From: Vitellaria paradoxa
Taxonomy: Eukaryota > Streptophyta > Magnoliopsida > Ericales > Sapotaceae
Length of the DNA stretch: 64,000 nucleotides
Direction: 5' to 3'
Assembly: GCA_019916065.1 (NCBI GenBank)
Contig: CM034241.1
Span: 15,546,228 to 15,610,227, forward strand
A program made the translations under genes and the position numbers. Under the pieces are notes generated by a model. It saw only the letters and a program-made list of their open reading frames with translations. It made no database searches and was not told where the DNA came from. Below, one piece after another: positions 35,782 to 48,330 of the stretch (the first letter of the stretch is position 1; each line of letters begins with the position of its first letter).

Positions 35782-37796
35782 ATGGTGAAACAAAGAATCA
35801 TTGTGGTGTCGTCTATTTTTCTCTCTCTCCTCCTTACGAGTGCTACTGCTCAGCTCAGGCCGGGCTTCTACAGAAACATATGCCCTAACGTTGAATCCCT
35901 CGTCCGCTCCGCCGTCACCAAGAAATTCCAGCAGACCTTCATCACTGCCCCCGCAACGCTCAGACTCTTCTTCCACGATTGCTTTGTCCGGGTTCGTCAA
36001 ATTTCTCCCTAGATCATAAAAAATAATTGTTAGCGATTGAATGACTAACCGACTGCAAAAGTACTCATATATGTACATATTAAGTGAAATTCATCACGTA
36101 TATGTGTGTAAATGTGTTAATTTCAGTCAAAGTTTTGCTCTTGGTTACTTCCTGTATAATGATACTTTTGGTGATTAATTAATTAATTAGGGATGTGATG
36201 CCTCTGTGCTGCTGGCGCCACCAAATGGGAAGGGTGAGAAGGATCACCCAGATGACATATCACTGGCTGGAGATGGATTTGATACGGTGAGGAAAGCCAA
36301 GGCAGCGGTGGATAGCGATCCTCGGTGCAGAAACAGAGTTTCTTGTGCAGACATATTGGCTTTGGCTGCTAGGGATGTCGTTGCCTTGGTATTATCATAT
36401 TATCCACATCAACTATCATGGTTATTTTTGTGCTAGATTTGTATTTTAGTCTATTTTTACATTAATTTTTATATTTTAAATCGTTTCACTTATTTTTTTA
36501 TTTTATTTTAAACTAATTTTAACTTTCTCCCATTTCATTTAAATTGTTCATTAAAAAAAAGAAATCTATGTATTTTATTCTAATTTTACATTGACTCTTA
36601 TATTTTAAATCATTTTACTTTTTTTAAACTATTTTTACTTTGTTTTATTAAAATTGTTGATGAAAAATATCATGCTTGATTTTATGCAAGGAGGCGTGAC
36701 TGTTTATTACATTTCTTTTAATGATAATTGATGACACGAAGTGAAGTAAAATTCAAGGTAAATTGGAAGATCACCACCAGGGGTCACTTATTTTACCTTA
36801 GGTAATCCAAATCATAGTCAAGTCACTTCTATAAAATTACTATTATCTTTGGTAAAAGTCATGTTTGATTTGTTGAAGGGGAAAAGATTCCATAAATTTT
36901 TACAATAAAGTATATGCATGTTATGTAACTATTATCTTTGGTAAAGCCATGTTTGATTTGTTCAAGGGGAAAATATTCCATAAATTTTTACAATAAAGTA
37001 TATATGCATGTTATATAACTATTATCTTTGGTAAAAGCCATGTTTGATTTGTTGAAGGGGAAAAGATTCCATAAATTTTACCATAAAGTATATATGCATG
37101 TTATATAACTATTATCTTTGGTAAAGCCCTGTTTGATTTGTTGAAGGGGAAAAGATTCCATAAATTTTTACCATAAAGTATATATGCATGTTATATTATT
37201 TTAATAATTTTTTTTTTTTATAGTGCACCACTACCCTTGTCAAAAAATACAACAAAAAAATAAAATTATTCTAAAAATTTATTTGTGACCTCGTAGCGTG
37301 AAAAAAAAAATTTATGATTGAGCAATACCATATGATCATAAAATATTACCAAACAATTTAACTGACCAGTGTACTTAGCTGTGGACCTATCATTTTAAAA
37401 TAATAACCTATAAAAAATAAAATTTATTTATAAAATTAACATTGCCATCTTATTATTTTAAAATTTTATTAATTTATTTTTTGGTAGGACGACAAGAATG
37501 ATGTTGCAACTTCATCCAACAAGAATAATAGTGTAATAAAGAAACACATTTGTGGGTTATATTTTCTAATAATTAATATACGCCTACAAATAACCCTGGT
37601 CGTATATTTTGTAAACATAATTAATTAGAATTTTTTTTCTTGTTTTTTTCAACTGAAATAATTCGTAATTAAGTTAAATATTTGTACTATATTATATGCA
37701 TTTAATAAAATAGATGCATTAAGAGACCTATGCGTTGGAAGAGAGGGCTAATTACAGACTGTAATAGCAAAAGAAAAAACAGCTATGGACTGTGTA

Positions 37797-37827
<31 letters not shown>

Positions 37828-38440
37828 CGCAGGCTGGAGGACCATCTTACTCGGTGGAATTGGGAAGACGAGATGGGAGAATATCTACCATAGCTGGTGT
37901 TCAACACAGACTTCCGCGCCCAGATTTTACTTTAGATCAGCTCAATACCATGTTCCGTTCTCACGGTCTAACCCAGACAGACATGATTGCTCTCTCAGGT
38001 ATATCAAATAACTAAAAAATGCATGCTACTTATTTATCCATTTGATGCGGCAACGAAAGGTGGTTTTTAAGTTATTTTTTCCCTTTTTTTTTTTTTTCCC
38101 TTTCTCCCTTTCTTTCTCTCTTTTTTTTTTTTTTTCAGATACTACATCCAAAAACAAATTTTTTTTGGTTAAAAATGTAATTCTTATTTTAAATGATCAA
38201 ATTTATCCTCTTCTATTTCATATATTTCCTTTAAATATTAAAAGGTAAAAATGTCAAATTAACAAAAATTTAAAAAATTAACTTCTAAAAAGTTAATTTA
38301 AAAAAAAAAATTAACTTTTTAACAGTTAACTAATAACCAGCTTAAAAAATTAATTTTTTTTTTCCCAAATTCAGTCTTAAATTGTTTAACTCTTGTGTGT
38401 GTGCGCGCGCCCGTGAGAGAGAGAGAGAATTTAGCGTCAT

Positions 38441-38483
<43 letters not shown>

Positions 38484-39063
38484 TTAGCGTCATTGAAATA
38501 CAATATTCTGTGTAATTTTTTATTTAAAAAATATATATAATTTTATTTTAAACGATTCATCCAACACTTAGGTTCCACTTGCATACATGATAGATATGAC
38601 ACGTGTAACCATTACGTTAATTATTAAAACTTTTTCATGTAAAATTATTGAACCATTAGGTAAACAATCTCTATCTAAGCACGTGCATCCTGAATGACCT
38701 CTTCTTGTCCCCTAAACCATCGACAAAAGCAAAAGTTATTTTGATGTCACAATGTATCTCATTCACAAAAATTTTATCCAACAGCTAGACATTTCCTGAA
38801 TATGCAATTTAAAATACTTGTCGATGCAATAAGTCCTTTGGATGGATGTGGGAATCAATAATTGCAGTGCTATAAAACGAATTTAATTAAGAATTTACAC
38901 AATATGATGAGAGAGATTAACCTAACTTGTGAAGACAAGTACACATTGGCACCACATTCTTTAATAAAACAATATTAACTAATTTTTGAAACGTAAAAAT
39001 ACTTTATTTCATGCTATATGTTTTTTTAATTTATCTATCTCTCTCTCTCTCTCTTCATAAATC

Positions 39064-39103
<40 letters not shown>

Positions 39104-40012
39104 TCACTTGCAAGTGATATTTCTTTTTTCTTAAAAATAATAATAATAATAATTTTTTCACCTATATGTGGATGCTCCTATTTGAAAGCATTTGCTTTCA
39201 ATTTTTTTTTTTTTTTGAATTTAATGACATGATTTTTTATGCTTAAAACTTACAAAATGTAAAAAATTCATAATTTGTCCTACTCTCTCTCTTTTTTTTT
39301 GGGGGGGTAAGTTGTCCTAATCTCTCTTATTATTTATTTTATCTTTAACTAGTTTTACGTTTTGTTTTTTCAATCAGTTCTCTTTTCTTAATTTTTTTTG
39401 GTTTCTTATTTTATTTTGTGTTTATCCAATTTTCTGCTCAATCTAAATTGCCTCTATCTATCTCTCTGTTTCCCTCTCTTAATAAATTTAGATAGTTAAG
39501 TTTATTTTGACAATAAATAATTGTGCTACCTAATACTAGTTTGCTTTTCGTTCTATATGATTTTTCTACCAATGTTTAATTTTTTTTTGGTAACTTTTAA
39601 GTAGATTAATCACATTATTCTATAAAATAAAAAAATAAAAATTCATATGCAAGTAAGAAAACTTGCTTTTCAAAAGAGAAGCCTACCATACATAGATTCT
39701 CCTACTTGAAAGTATTTGTTTATATTTTTTTTTGATGAATTTAAATAATATATTTTTTTACACCCAAAGTTTATAAAAAATAAGAAGATTCTTAATTTGT
39801 CCCAAAAAGTTTTTTCTTGAAAATGAGCTTCATTTTTTTTATTTAATTGCTTTTCTCTCTTTCTTTTTATATTTTTATTTCATGTTTATCCAATTCCTTT
39901 TTCACTCTCTCTCTCTCTCTCTCTTTTTTAAGTAACAAATTCAATATTTTGAAAACCTAAACTTAATTATATTTACTTAGATTTATATTTGAATTAAGGA
40001 TTTGCGAATCGC

Positions 40013-40044
<32 letters not shown>

Positions 40045-40971
40045 GGATATAGATTTAAAATTTATTCTCTTATTTGAGTTGTGATAAAAAAAAATAGAAG
40101 GGAAAAGATACGAAATTTAGTAAATTGAAATTAATTAAGTTAAAAAATTAATAGTTCGATGAATGTCTCTTATCTTATTATACTTTTTTATTCATTTAGA
40201 CAAGGCCAATATTTATTTGAGATTTTATAATTCGTTTCTCTTTTTCCTATCGTTTTCTTTTTCCTTTTCTTTTCTTTTTCCTTCCCATTTTTTTTTTTTT
40301 AATCTTTTCCCTTGCTAACTCCTTGCCTCAAAAACACTCTTAATAAAATTGCATTTTCTATTCTGAAAATAGACACAATACTATTAGTATCAAAAAAAAT
40401 CTTAGAAGTATTACTTAGAATGTTTACCATAGGGTTGTGGTACCCCAGGCAAATTGAAAATAATAAACCAATAAAGTGTCTTTACATTACAAAATTAACA
40501 TACAACAAATTTTTGGATATGAATGTAGTTATTATTGTGGATGTGTTGGGGGGTTTTTTTGTAGGTGCGCATACAATTGGTTTCTCACACTGCGGTCGCT
40601 TCTCGAAACGTGTCTACCAGTTCAGGTCTAAAAATCGGATTGACCCAACACTGAATCTAGCTTACGCGTTGCAGCTGAGACAGATGTGCCCGATTAATGT
40701 TGATCCGAGAATAGCCATAAACATGGACCCCACGAGCCCCCAAAGATTTGATAATGTTTACTTCAAGAACCTCCAACAAGGGAAAGGTTTGTTCACTTCT
40801 GATCAGGTACTCTTCACTGATCGTCGATCAAGGCCCACTGTCAACCTCTTTGCTTCCAGCACTGTTGCTTTCAACCGAGCTTTTGTCATTGCCATCACAA
40901 AGCTTGGTCGGGTTGGAGTCAAGACTGGGAAGCAGGGTGAGATACGTCGCGATTGCACTGCCATCAACTAA
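35782..40971 (+). CDS. Class III secretory peroxidase, four exons, 326 aa
   Basis: Exons 35782-35991, 36191-36388, 37833-37998 and 40565-40971 join in frame (981 nt with stop TAA). All introns are GT-AG and at the family's conserved positions (after HDCFVR, after DVVAL, within ALSG|AH). Residues 1-23 are a signal peptide ending in ATA, giving a mature N-terminal Gln. Seen: distal Arg61 and His65 (RLFFHDC), proximal His194 (ALSGAHTIG), and all eight disulfide Cys (34, 67, 72, 116, 122, 201, 233, 322). The enzyme would be a haem peroxidase (EC 1.11.1.7) in the apoplast or wall, oxidising phenolics with H2O2. The sequence recalls the Arabidopsis PRX16/PRX45-like group; that assignment is from memory. 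The in-frame upstream Met at 35659 is rejected because it would place the TA run in the protein and bury the signal peptide. Confidence 0.93.
35992..36190 (+). other. Peroxidase intron 1 (199 bp)
   Basis: Donor CGG|GTTCGT, acceptor TTAATTAG|GGATGTGATG. Phase 0. Confidence 0.88.
36389..37832 (+). other. Peroxidase intron 2 (1444 bp)
   Basis: Donor TTG|GTATTATC, acceptor GTGCGCAG|GCTGGAGG, phase 0. It contains MITE-like diverged sequence (36430-36700), a four-copy 90-bp tandem array (36838-37200) and a TA run just before the acceptor. Confidence 0.88.
36838..37200. repeat. Four tandem copies of an 89-90-bp unit in peroxidase intron 2
   Basis: ATTATCTTTGGTAAA recurs at 36842, 36931, 37021 and 37111. 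Each unit contains CATGTTTGATTTGTT, AAGGGGAAAA, TTCCATAAATTTT and AAAGTATATATGCATGTTAT. The copies differ by only a few bases, so the expansion is fairly recent. Confidence 0.92.
38394..38495. repeat. Duplicated (TG)n(AG)n compound microsatellite
   Basis: Two copies of a TG/CG run, then a GA run, then GAATTTAGCGTCATTG, placed head to tail in peroxidase intron 3. Confidence 0.85.
39064..39103. repeat. (AAT)n microsatellite, about 13 units
   Basis: Perfect AAT repeats in peroxidase intron 3. Confidence 0.95.
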
Positions 40972-41690
40972 GAGGAGGGCATTGATTATTTATAATGGCA
41001 AGCAAATATTAATAATTATTTGTTTTCTACGAGTCGAATGTAAATAGCTAGAGTATTTCCTAGCTATATATGTGTTAGTTGATCACTGGATTTGAAAATA
41101 TTTGTTGTGATTCATGCATTGTTTGTCTAATAATATTATGTTCCATTTGCTTCATTTAATTAAGCCATGTGTGCTAAAAATCGGAATCAGGTTTGAGTAT
41201 ATAATGTCACATAAAATAAAGAAATAAATAACAAAAAAGAAAATTATCAAAGTACAAAAATGGAGAGAAATTGTCATTTAAAAAGATTTCGTGTTCCTTA
41301 CAATATATTTTGGTGTTAGTGGTGAATCCGTTGGGAAAATCAAATAGATTTTTGTAATTCCCAACAACATGCGCAAAACAATTAAAGCAAAAATAAAACG
41401 TGTGCCTAGTCATGGACGTATGCCTGAAGACACAGGGTCATGCGCCCAAACAGAGGTCAGTGGAGGTGAATTGTGGCTCTGTTTTCGGTTTTAGGAGGTT
41501 CCATGTTTTAAGTCTCAAATTCGTTCAGTTCAATGCTAAATCCCTTAAAATTTCTGCTTCCAAATAACACCGTAAGGTTTGAACTAAATGAAATAATCAA
41601 TTTAAAATTTCAATGAATATGAATCAAATTACGAGCTTATGTTCATTTTCTTCCCCCACAAATATATATATATATATATATATATTTAGT
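40972..41690. other. Peroxidase 3' flank
   Basis: This holds the 3'UTR and downstream sequence. No canonical AATAAA was seen close to the stop; AATAATATTATG near 41127 is a weaker possibility. No other gene. Confidence 0.45.
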
Positions 41691-41696
41691 AATTTG

Positions 41697-41876
41697 AAAC
41701 TTGCACCGACTTATTACAACTCTTAACGAACTGCGTCGCTGATAGGTAAATCAAGGGTGCTTGAACTCACCTGCAAGACCCAAGCACCGGGCAAGACAGG
41801 GTAGTAGCTAACGGAATTCGAACTCAAGACCCCCGGATTTACGATTGATCCCAAGAACTGCTGGGAAATAACACAT
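41697..41876 (-). mobile_element. tRNA-derived SINE-like element, copy 2
   Basis: On the minus strand a 5' region (CAGCAGTTCTTGGGATC) precedes a box B-like GAGTTCGAATTCC, then CTACTACCCTGTCTTGCCC, GTGCTTGGGTCTTGCAGG, CACCCTTGATTTACC and GTTAAGAGTTGTAATAAGT. It shares about 120 bp with copy 1 at 17093-17235. The box A match is weak, so the tRNA origin is probable, not certain. A TA run follows on the 3' side. Confidence 0.6.
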
Positions 41877-44765
41877 GTTTGTTGTTCTTTTTTATATCTA
41901 AATTTAAAAAATAAGCTAAAAATAAAAATAAAAATATTATTTAAAAAAAATAAAACTTACATTAAAATCTTTATATTTTTTTTTTATATTGAATGTCTTG
42001 ATGAAGTGTCTAACGTCAAAAAATTATATAGTTTAATTATTTGGTTTATAAAATCTATTGAGATCTATTCTCATAAATTTTTTATTCGATATAGGCATAT
42101 ATATATATATATATATATATGTTTATATTGGTGTATATATATTTATAATTATGTAAAATTGAAAATTAATGAAAGTGTTAAAAAATTGATTATAGAATAT
42201 AGAAGATTTTGAGTTGAGAGTTGGAATAGGATTATTCTAAAAAATTGGGTGGTTGATATGTTAAGGATAATTTTCAGTAGATATAAACAAAAAATAAGGG
42301 TAAAATTGAAAAATAATAGATCAAAAAAATCCATTGAAATCCTAAAGAATAATATTCAAAATATGCGAATGATAATTTTAGTAGATGTATGAATACATAT
42401 GCATATCATAGATATTTAAATATATTGTATATCATATTATATATTTATTTTAATTTTTAATAAAAATTTATATTAATAATCATTTAAGAAAAATAAGCTA
42501 AAAACCAATACATAAATAAAAAATAATTTCAATATAAAAGAATATCATCTAATAAAAATAAATATAATATCTTATTAATGAAAAAGTTAACAAAATTAAA
42601 ATATGAAATTTTGTAATGCTTTGATTTTTTTAATTATTATTGTACAATAATATTTTCATATTAAACAAAAAATAAAATAAAATTTAAAAAATTATACCTG
42701 ATATATTTAAACAAACAAATTGAAAAATAACTTCAACAAGAAGCTTTCGTTGGAATTTGATATGCAAAAATTTACATTTTAACAATAATGAAAAAATATA
42801 ATAAAGTCTAAAAAATTATATAAACAATCATATTAAAAAATTAAAATAAAACTAAAAAAAATCTTACCTTATATTTTTGAATAAACAAATTGAAAAATAT
42901 TGTAAAGAATAAAATTTTTCTAAAATCTTATATACAAAAGAATTAAAATTTTTTCAATAATAAAAAATATAATAAAATTTCAAAACCTAATATTAACAAT
43001 CACATTAAAAAATAGAATACAATCTAAAAAAGTTAGACCTAACATATTTTAATGAACAAATTAAAAAATAAGTTTAAAAAATAAATGCATAAACAAAAAA
43101 TTACTTTTATATAAAGGAATATCATCTAATAAAAATAAATATAGCAAACTCATTTGCATTCTTAATGACTTAAAAAATTAACAAACAATATTATACTCTA
43201 CGTAGTCCTTTCCTCCTAACCATGTTAATTATAAATAAAAGTTATCATAGTAAAATTTTAGGAAATTTTTTCTGAGTGTGAATGCTATTTTATATAGTTT
43301 TTTAAGTTTGCTATGTGTAATAAAATTTTATGTGAATTCGTATTATATTTTAAATAGAAATATATTATCTAATTCAATGCATTTTAAATATTTTATAATT
43401 TAAACGTGTGGTTCATTAAAAATTAATATATTGAAACTTAAAATATATAAGGTTTGCTTTTTTTTGATAACATATTTTAATATCAGAAAATATTTTATTT
43501 ATATTTTTTTGTTTATTTGTATCAGTTTTGATTTCTGTTTTTTTAATTATCTTCTTTCTCGACATAAAAATAGAAAACACATTTAAAAGTGCAATTTTGT
43601 TTACTGTAATTAAATTTATCTAAAGAAATATTTAATTTATCAAATATATTTTTTAAATTATTTTATAATTTGTTTATTATTAATAATAATTAATTTTAAT
43701 AAGATACATAAATGAAGTATGTGAGTTAGGAGTAAATTATCATTGAATAAAATATAGTTTAATTTAATAAAATATTTCAATAAAATATATATTTTAATAA
43801 AACATATTTAAATATTAATAATATATTGAATTAGTCTTCGCGATAAAAAAAAGCCAAATGTTAGTAATATATTGAAACTTAAGTCCTTATAAATAAATGG
43901 ATGAATCATGGAAAAAAAAGATTAATTATCAAAAAAATTAAAACAGAATAAAAAGAAAAACCTCACTTGTAATCATACCTAACCACCAGAGGGGTTCCAG
44001 AAGATAAATATGCTCAACAACACCTGATCAAAACAAAAATCAAAGGCAAACCCATTAATGAAAATCCAAACTGTAGAAAGAAAAATCTAAAAAAAAAAAA
44101 ATAGATGGAAAAAATTTCAAAGAAAAAGAGATTGAAAATAATCATCGGCTTTGATGTCAAAAGTAAGAATACTTCCTAATTAAGTGAAAATAAGAAAAAA
44201 TGCCTATACGTATTTTTGATTGGAATACTCTCAAAATACCTATATGTATGAATGAATGAACCAATCAAGTATAGACCAAACTTTAGATCACAAGCTAAAT
44301 CTACCTGATAGTTAATTGCACGACTCAGAATGATTCAAACTTAGACGAGCAATTTATTAGATGAAAAATCGGGAATAATAGAGACAGAATAGGAACTTGG
44401 GATTTTTTTCCCTTTCTTTTTGATGATATAACTAATATAAACCTAAACTAATTCATCATGAAGAATTCTAATGGAGTTAGGTTATAGAGTTGAATTAGAA
44501 TTCAGTAAAACTGAAAAAAAAAAAAGGGTAATGCACCATCACGAAAAATTTTAATAAAGTTGGGTTATAGAGTTGTATTAGAATTAAAATAATGAAGGAA
44601 CAAAATTGAGTTAAATTGAAAAAAATAAAGGTAAAGTAGTCAAAAATTTTTTTGTAAATATTGGGACTTCTTATAATAGTATAGATATACATATATACAA
44701 GTGTATGACTTTTGTTTCCTTCTACAACATACATGTAAGGCTCTAAATAATCATATACCAATAAC
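41877..44765. other. AT-rich spacer with degenerate repeats
   Basis: No gene recognised. About 42480-43200 has three diverged units with a period near 165-172 bp (AACAAATTGAAAAATA near 42717, 42888 and 43053). At 44455-44605 a short segment with AGTTGGGTTATAGAGTTG is repeated. Confidence 0.5.
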
Positions 44766-44770
44766 ATCCT
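44766..44770. repeat. Gypsy element TSD, left copy
   Basis: ATCCT here and at 53689-53693, exact 5-bp repeat. Confidence 0.88.
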
Positions 44771-46713
44771 TGTAATAACCCATATTTTTTATTATTTAAT
44801 TTAATTAGTTAATTATTACTTGATAAATTTAGTTTGCTATTTAAATTTAATAATTTGAAATTTTTGTTTGCTTTTGAATTGTATTTAAAAAAGATTTAAT
44901 TTTTGGTTATATTTGAAAAGGTTATTAAAATTTTGGGAAAAGGGGTAATTTTCCTAAACCTATAGGGAATAGGATATTAATTAAGTTGATTAGGGTTGGA
45001 ACTCTACTATATATATATGTTGTGTTTATTTTGTAAAAAAAAAAACCGTAATATTCTTTTGGAAGGACTACGTGGTTACTGCTTACGAGTGCTTGAATTG
45101 CTTTTCTTCCAATTGCTGAATTAACCCAGGTAAAGGGCGAACCTCTATTCTATTAATCTATATATATATGTATGTGTGTGTGTGTGTGTGTATTAGTTCT
45201 TTGTCTGCAGAATGGGATTTGAGATAAAATATATATATATATGTATAAAGTAGGTATCAGGTTCCCCATCGGAATTGACATTCGAACAAGTAAAAAAATA
45301 AAATAAAAAATAATAATTATATTTCATTTAACTTTTAACCTGGTTGATTGAAAGGTGTTAGAATGGTTAATATATATATATATATATATAATCGTATATC
45401 AATTAATCCACATGGGACAAAAGACATGAATATAGATATATATATATATATATGTTGGTATATAAGCATGGGCACATATATATGTGAGTACATGTTGGTT
45501 ATGATGATGGACGTACAATGGCTTAGATTTGAATAAAGCCAAATAGACTTAGACTTTTGACTTTATAGGTAAATTTGTTTTTATTTGATTTTTTGTCTTT
45601 ATATGTGAATTTGTTTTGGGAAGTTCCTGCTCCCAGTTGCTAGAGATGTATTCAATATGTTTATGTGCTGTAAATCTTTAGCCATTGCCATCATTATTAT
45701 TATACAGATGTTGAAGTTTACTGAGTATTTGAAATTTTATTGATGAATTCGTTAGGAATTTCATAAATAATGAAATTAAATACAAGATTAATTTAATGTC
45801 GATATTAAAATAAAATTTGATATTTTTTGCTGGGTTAAGGGGTACTGAAAATATCGGGTATACGTACCCAAGGGTTGAAAGTTCCGAAACCCGCGTGAGG
45901 TTGGTTATCGATTCCAGTAGGTTAGTAACCTACAAACGAGTAGATGCCTAAGGGTGGTATATTATACTCCTAAGGCTTCGGCCTAGGAAGCAGACACCAA
46001 AGGTTGGTGTATATTGTTTGGGTCCTGTTTTTACGGGACAACCAAGCAGACATCAAAGAATGATGTATATTGGCTGGGTCTTGTTTCTACTAGACAACCA
46101 AGCAGCAGTATCATGAAATTAAATTGTTTTTCTTTGATGTGTTATGTGGTGCCGGAACATAATTAAATTGTAGCGAAGATAGATTAATAAATAAATTTAA
46201 GTTCCTGTTTGAAATTGCTACTTGTGCATAATTGTTTCACTTTGTAGCATGTTAGGGTATACTGCATTTATATTATTATTATTAGGGTTCTGAGCACACG
46301 TGGTATTAGTGCTCATCTCCTTACAGCTTGTGATGCAAGTAATGAATTTGAGTCACATGCTAGACCTTCTGAGTATAGGAATTAAAGTTTTATTCATTAT
46401 TTTTATATAATTATTTTAGACTCTCGACAATTATTTTTAATGGATTGTGATAAAACTCTATTTTCGAAGTGAATGTTAAAATTTTTCTTTTTTTTTTTTT
46501 AGGTTGGTTGGGTTTAGTTTTGGAGCTTTGTTGCCTAGTTGATTTTAACTAAGGCATTTATTTAAATTTAAAGTTTAGTTTTATTTATTTTTATATTCCT
46601 TGCTCCATAGTGCGTGTGTGTATAGCTCTAATGTGGGACAAGGAAAATTATTAAATGATGTAATATGTGTTCTTTTGTTCACATACTTGGGTCGTGAAAC
46701 CCGGGGCGTGGCA
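44771..46713 (+). repeat. 5' LTR of the gypsy element (1943 bp)
   Basis: Starts TGTAATAACCC and ends GGCGTGGCA. It carries a TA-rich box (about 45007-45021), (TG)n at about 45173-45191, and a two-unit internal repeat of CAAAGRWTGRTGTATATTG with GGGTCYTGTTT (about 45995 and 46055). It is clearly homologous, base by base, to 51739-53688. Confidence 0.95.
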
Positions 46714-46716
46714 ACT

Positions 46717-46729
46717 TGGTATCAGAGCC
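46717..46729 (+). promoter_or_regulatory. Primer-binding site (initiator Met-tRNA type)
   Basis: TGGTATCAGAGCC lies 3 bp after the 5' LTR. It is complementary to the 3' end of plant initiator Met-tRNA. Confidence 0.92.
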
Positions 46730-46890
46730 TAGGTTTAGAATACCTTGGGACAGTGGGTCTTTTATTTTTTTAAATGTTATGTGTTTACATGATAGTTTAT
46801 TTAATTATAATATGTGAAATTGATATTTTGTTGGACTTGGATTGTTCAGAAGGCATTAATCTTAGTATATTTTTTGTGAATTTTTAGAGA

Positions 46891-48330
46891 ATGCCGTCAC
46901 GTATAGCTCTAGGTGTTAGAGGTAATGTTAGAGGCAGGGGTCAAAGTCGTGGTCGTGGTAGGGGCCGAGGAATTCAGGCTGGGCAGGCCATGATGCTCCA
47001 GTTGATGATGTTCTCGTTGCTGCAGGAATGTCACAAGAGCAGGGGTCATATGCCGGGACTGGAGCAGAGGTTCCATTAGGGGTGTCTTATGTGGCAGAGG
47101 TGTAATATGAGGCACCAAGTGTGCCACAGCCTAGAGTGGTAGACTCCCAGATGTGGATACAACAAATGGCTGCAATGTTTGTTTAGGGAATGCAGGCAGG
47201 CCAGCCTACAGCTCCATATGAGAAGTTTAAAAGAATGAAGCCCTCCACATACTCTGGTGCAGCAGATACTAAAGAGGTTGAGAAATTATTACATAAGAAT
47301 GAGAAGATATTTGAGGTAATGTAGTTAAATGAAGGCAAAACCAAAGTTCTGCTTGTGGCTTTCTAGTTGGAGGGAGCTGTAGAGGATTGGTGGAATATTG
47401 TGAAGGAGTCTCGTGGGGCATCTGCACTTACTTGGGATGATTTTAAGGAACGTTTCAAAGACTACTTATTCCCACAGTCTCTGAGAGATGCCAAGCTTGA
47501 TAAGTTTCTGAATTTGACTCAAGGGCTGATGACTGTGCTAAAGTATGGGCGTAAATTTACCTCATTGGCCAAATATGCTAATGAGTTGGTGTCCACTGAA
47601 CGCACCAAGTGTAGACAGTTTGAGAAGGGATTAAGGCCTGCTCTCAGGGATTGGATAATGCCTTTGGGGCTTAATGAATATAAGACCTTGGTTGATTGAG
47701 CAATGGCAGTGGAGAAGAATTTGACAGATACCAGGGTACAGAATGAAGCTAGGCAAGGAAAGACTCAGCACCAGGAGAACAGACCTACTAAAAGACAAAG
47801 AGAAAATTTACATAGAGCGTAAACTTAGCAGTTTTAGTAGGGGAGTATAGCTCTAAGTTAGTCAATAGCAGCAGGGGTTCCTGTACAGAGCTCCGTTATC
47901 TATCATAACTACAGATAACCTGGGCATCGTTAGTTTCATTGTCCTTATAAGGGTGTCTCAGGTGGATCTGAAAATAGGGCCGAGGTAAAGATTTGTTACA
48001 CGTGTGGCCAACCGAGTCACGTGCAGAGGTGTTGTCCACATAAGCAAAGTAATAGAAGTGTTATGAGGCCTCTACAGCTAGCTTAGTTAGTACAGAGTAA
48101 CAGACCAGCAAGGTCACAATCAGTACAAACTCAATTTTAGAGAGGTACACAAGGTGGAGCATAACAGTACCAGATGGGTGTTCCAGGTGGTGTTTAGCAT
48201 CATCAAGGAGTTCAGGGTGGATCTCAGCAGGTCCAAAAGAAAAGTAAGCCACCAACAGCACCAGCTCAGGGGCGAGTTTTTACTATAGCCCAGAATGATG
48301 GACATACAGAGCCTATAGTGACGAGAGGTA
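46891..48330 (+). pseudogene. gypsy gag relic
   Basis: The ATG at 46891 opens an Arg/Gly-rich start (RGRGQSRGRGRGRG), soon broken by a stop at 47077 and a frameshift. The retrotransposon gag core lies at 47367-47699 (VEDWWNIVKESRG, FKERFKDYLFPQ, FEKGLRPALRDWI). A CCHC zinc knuckle (CYTCGQPSHVQRCC) is coded at about 47995-48035. Stops lie at about 47160-47190, 47697, 47818 and beyond. Gag would form the nucleocapsid. Confidence 0.88.

Larger units (their letters stand above)
37999..40564 (+). other. Peroxidase intron 3 (2566 bp)
   Basis: Donor CTCAG|GTATATC, acceptor TTTTTTGTAG|GTGCGCAT, phase 1. It is AT-rich with a duplicated compound microsatellite (about 38394-38495), (AAT)n at 39064-39103, many CT runs and a poly(A) run at 40013-40039. 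No inserted gene recognised. Confidence 0.88.
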
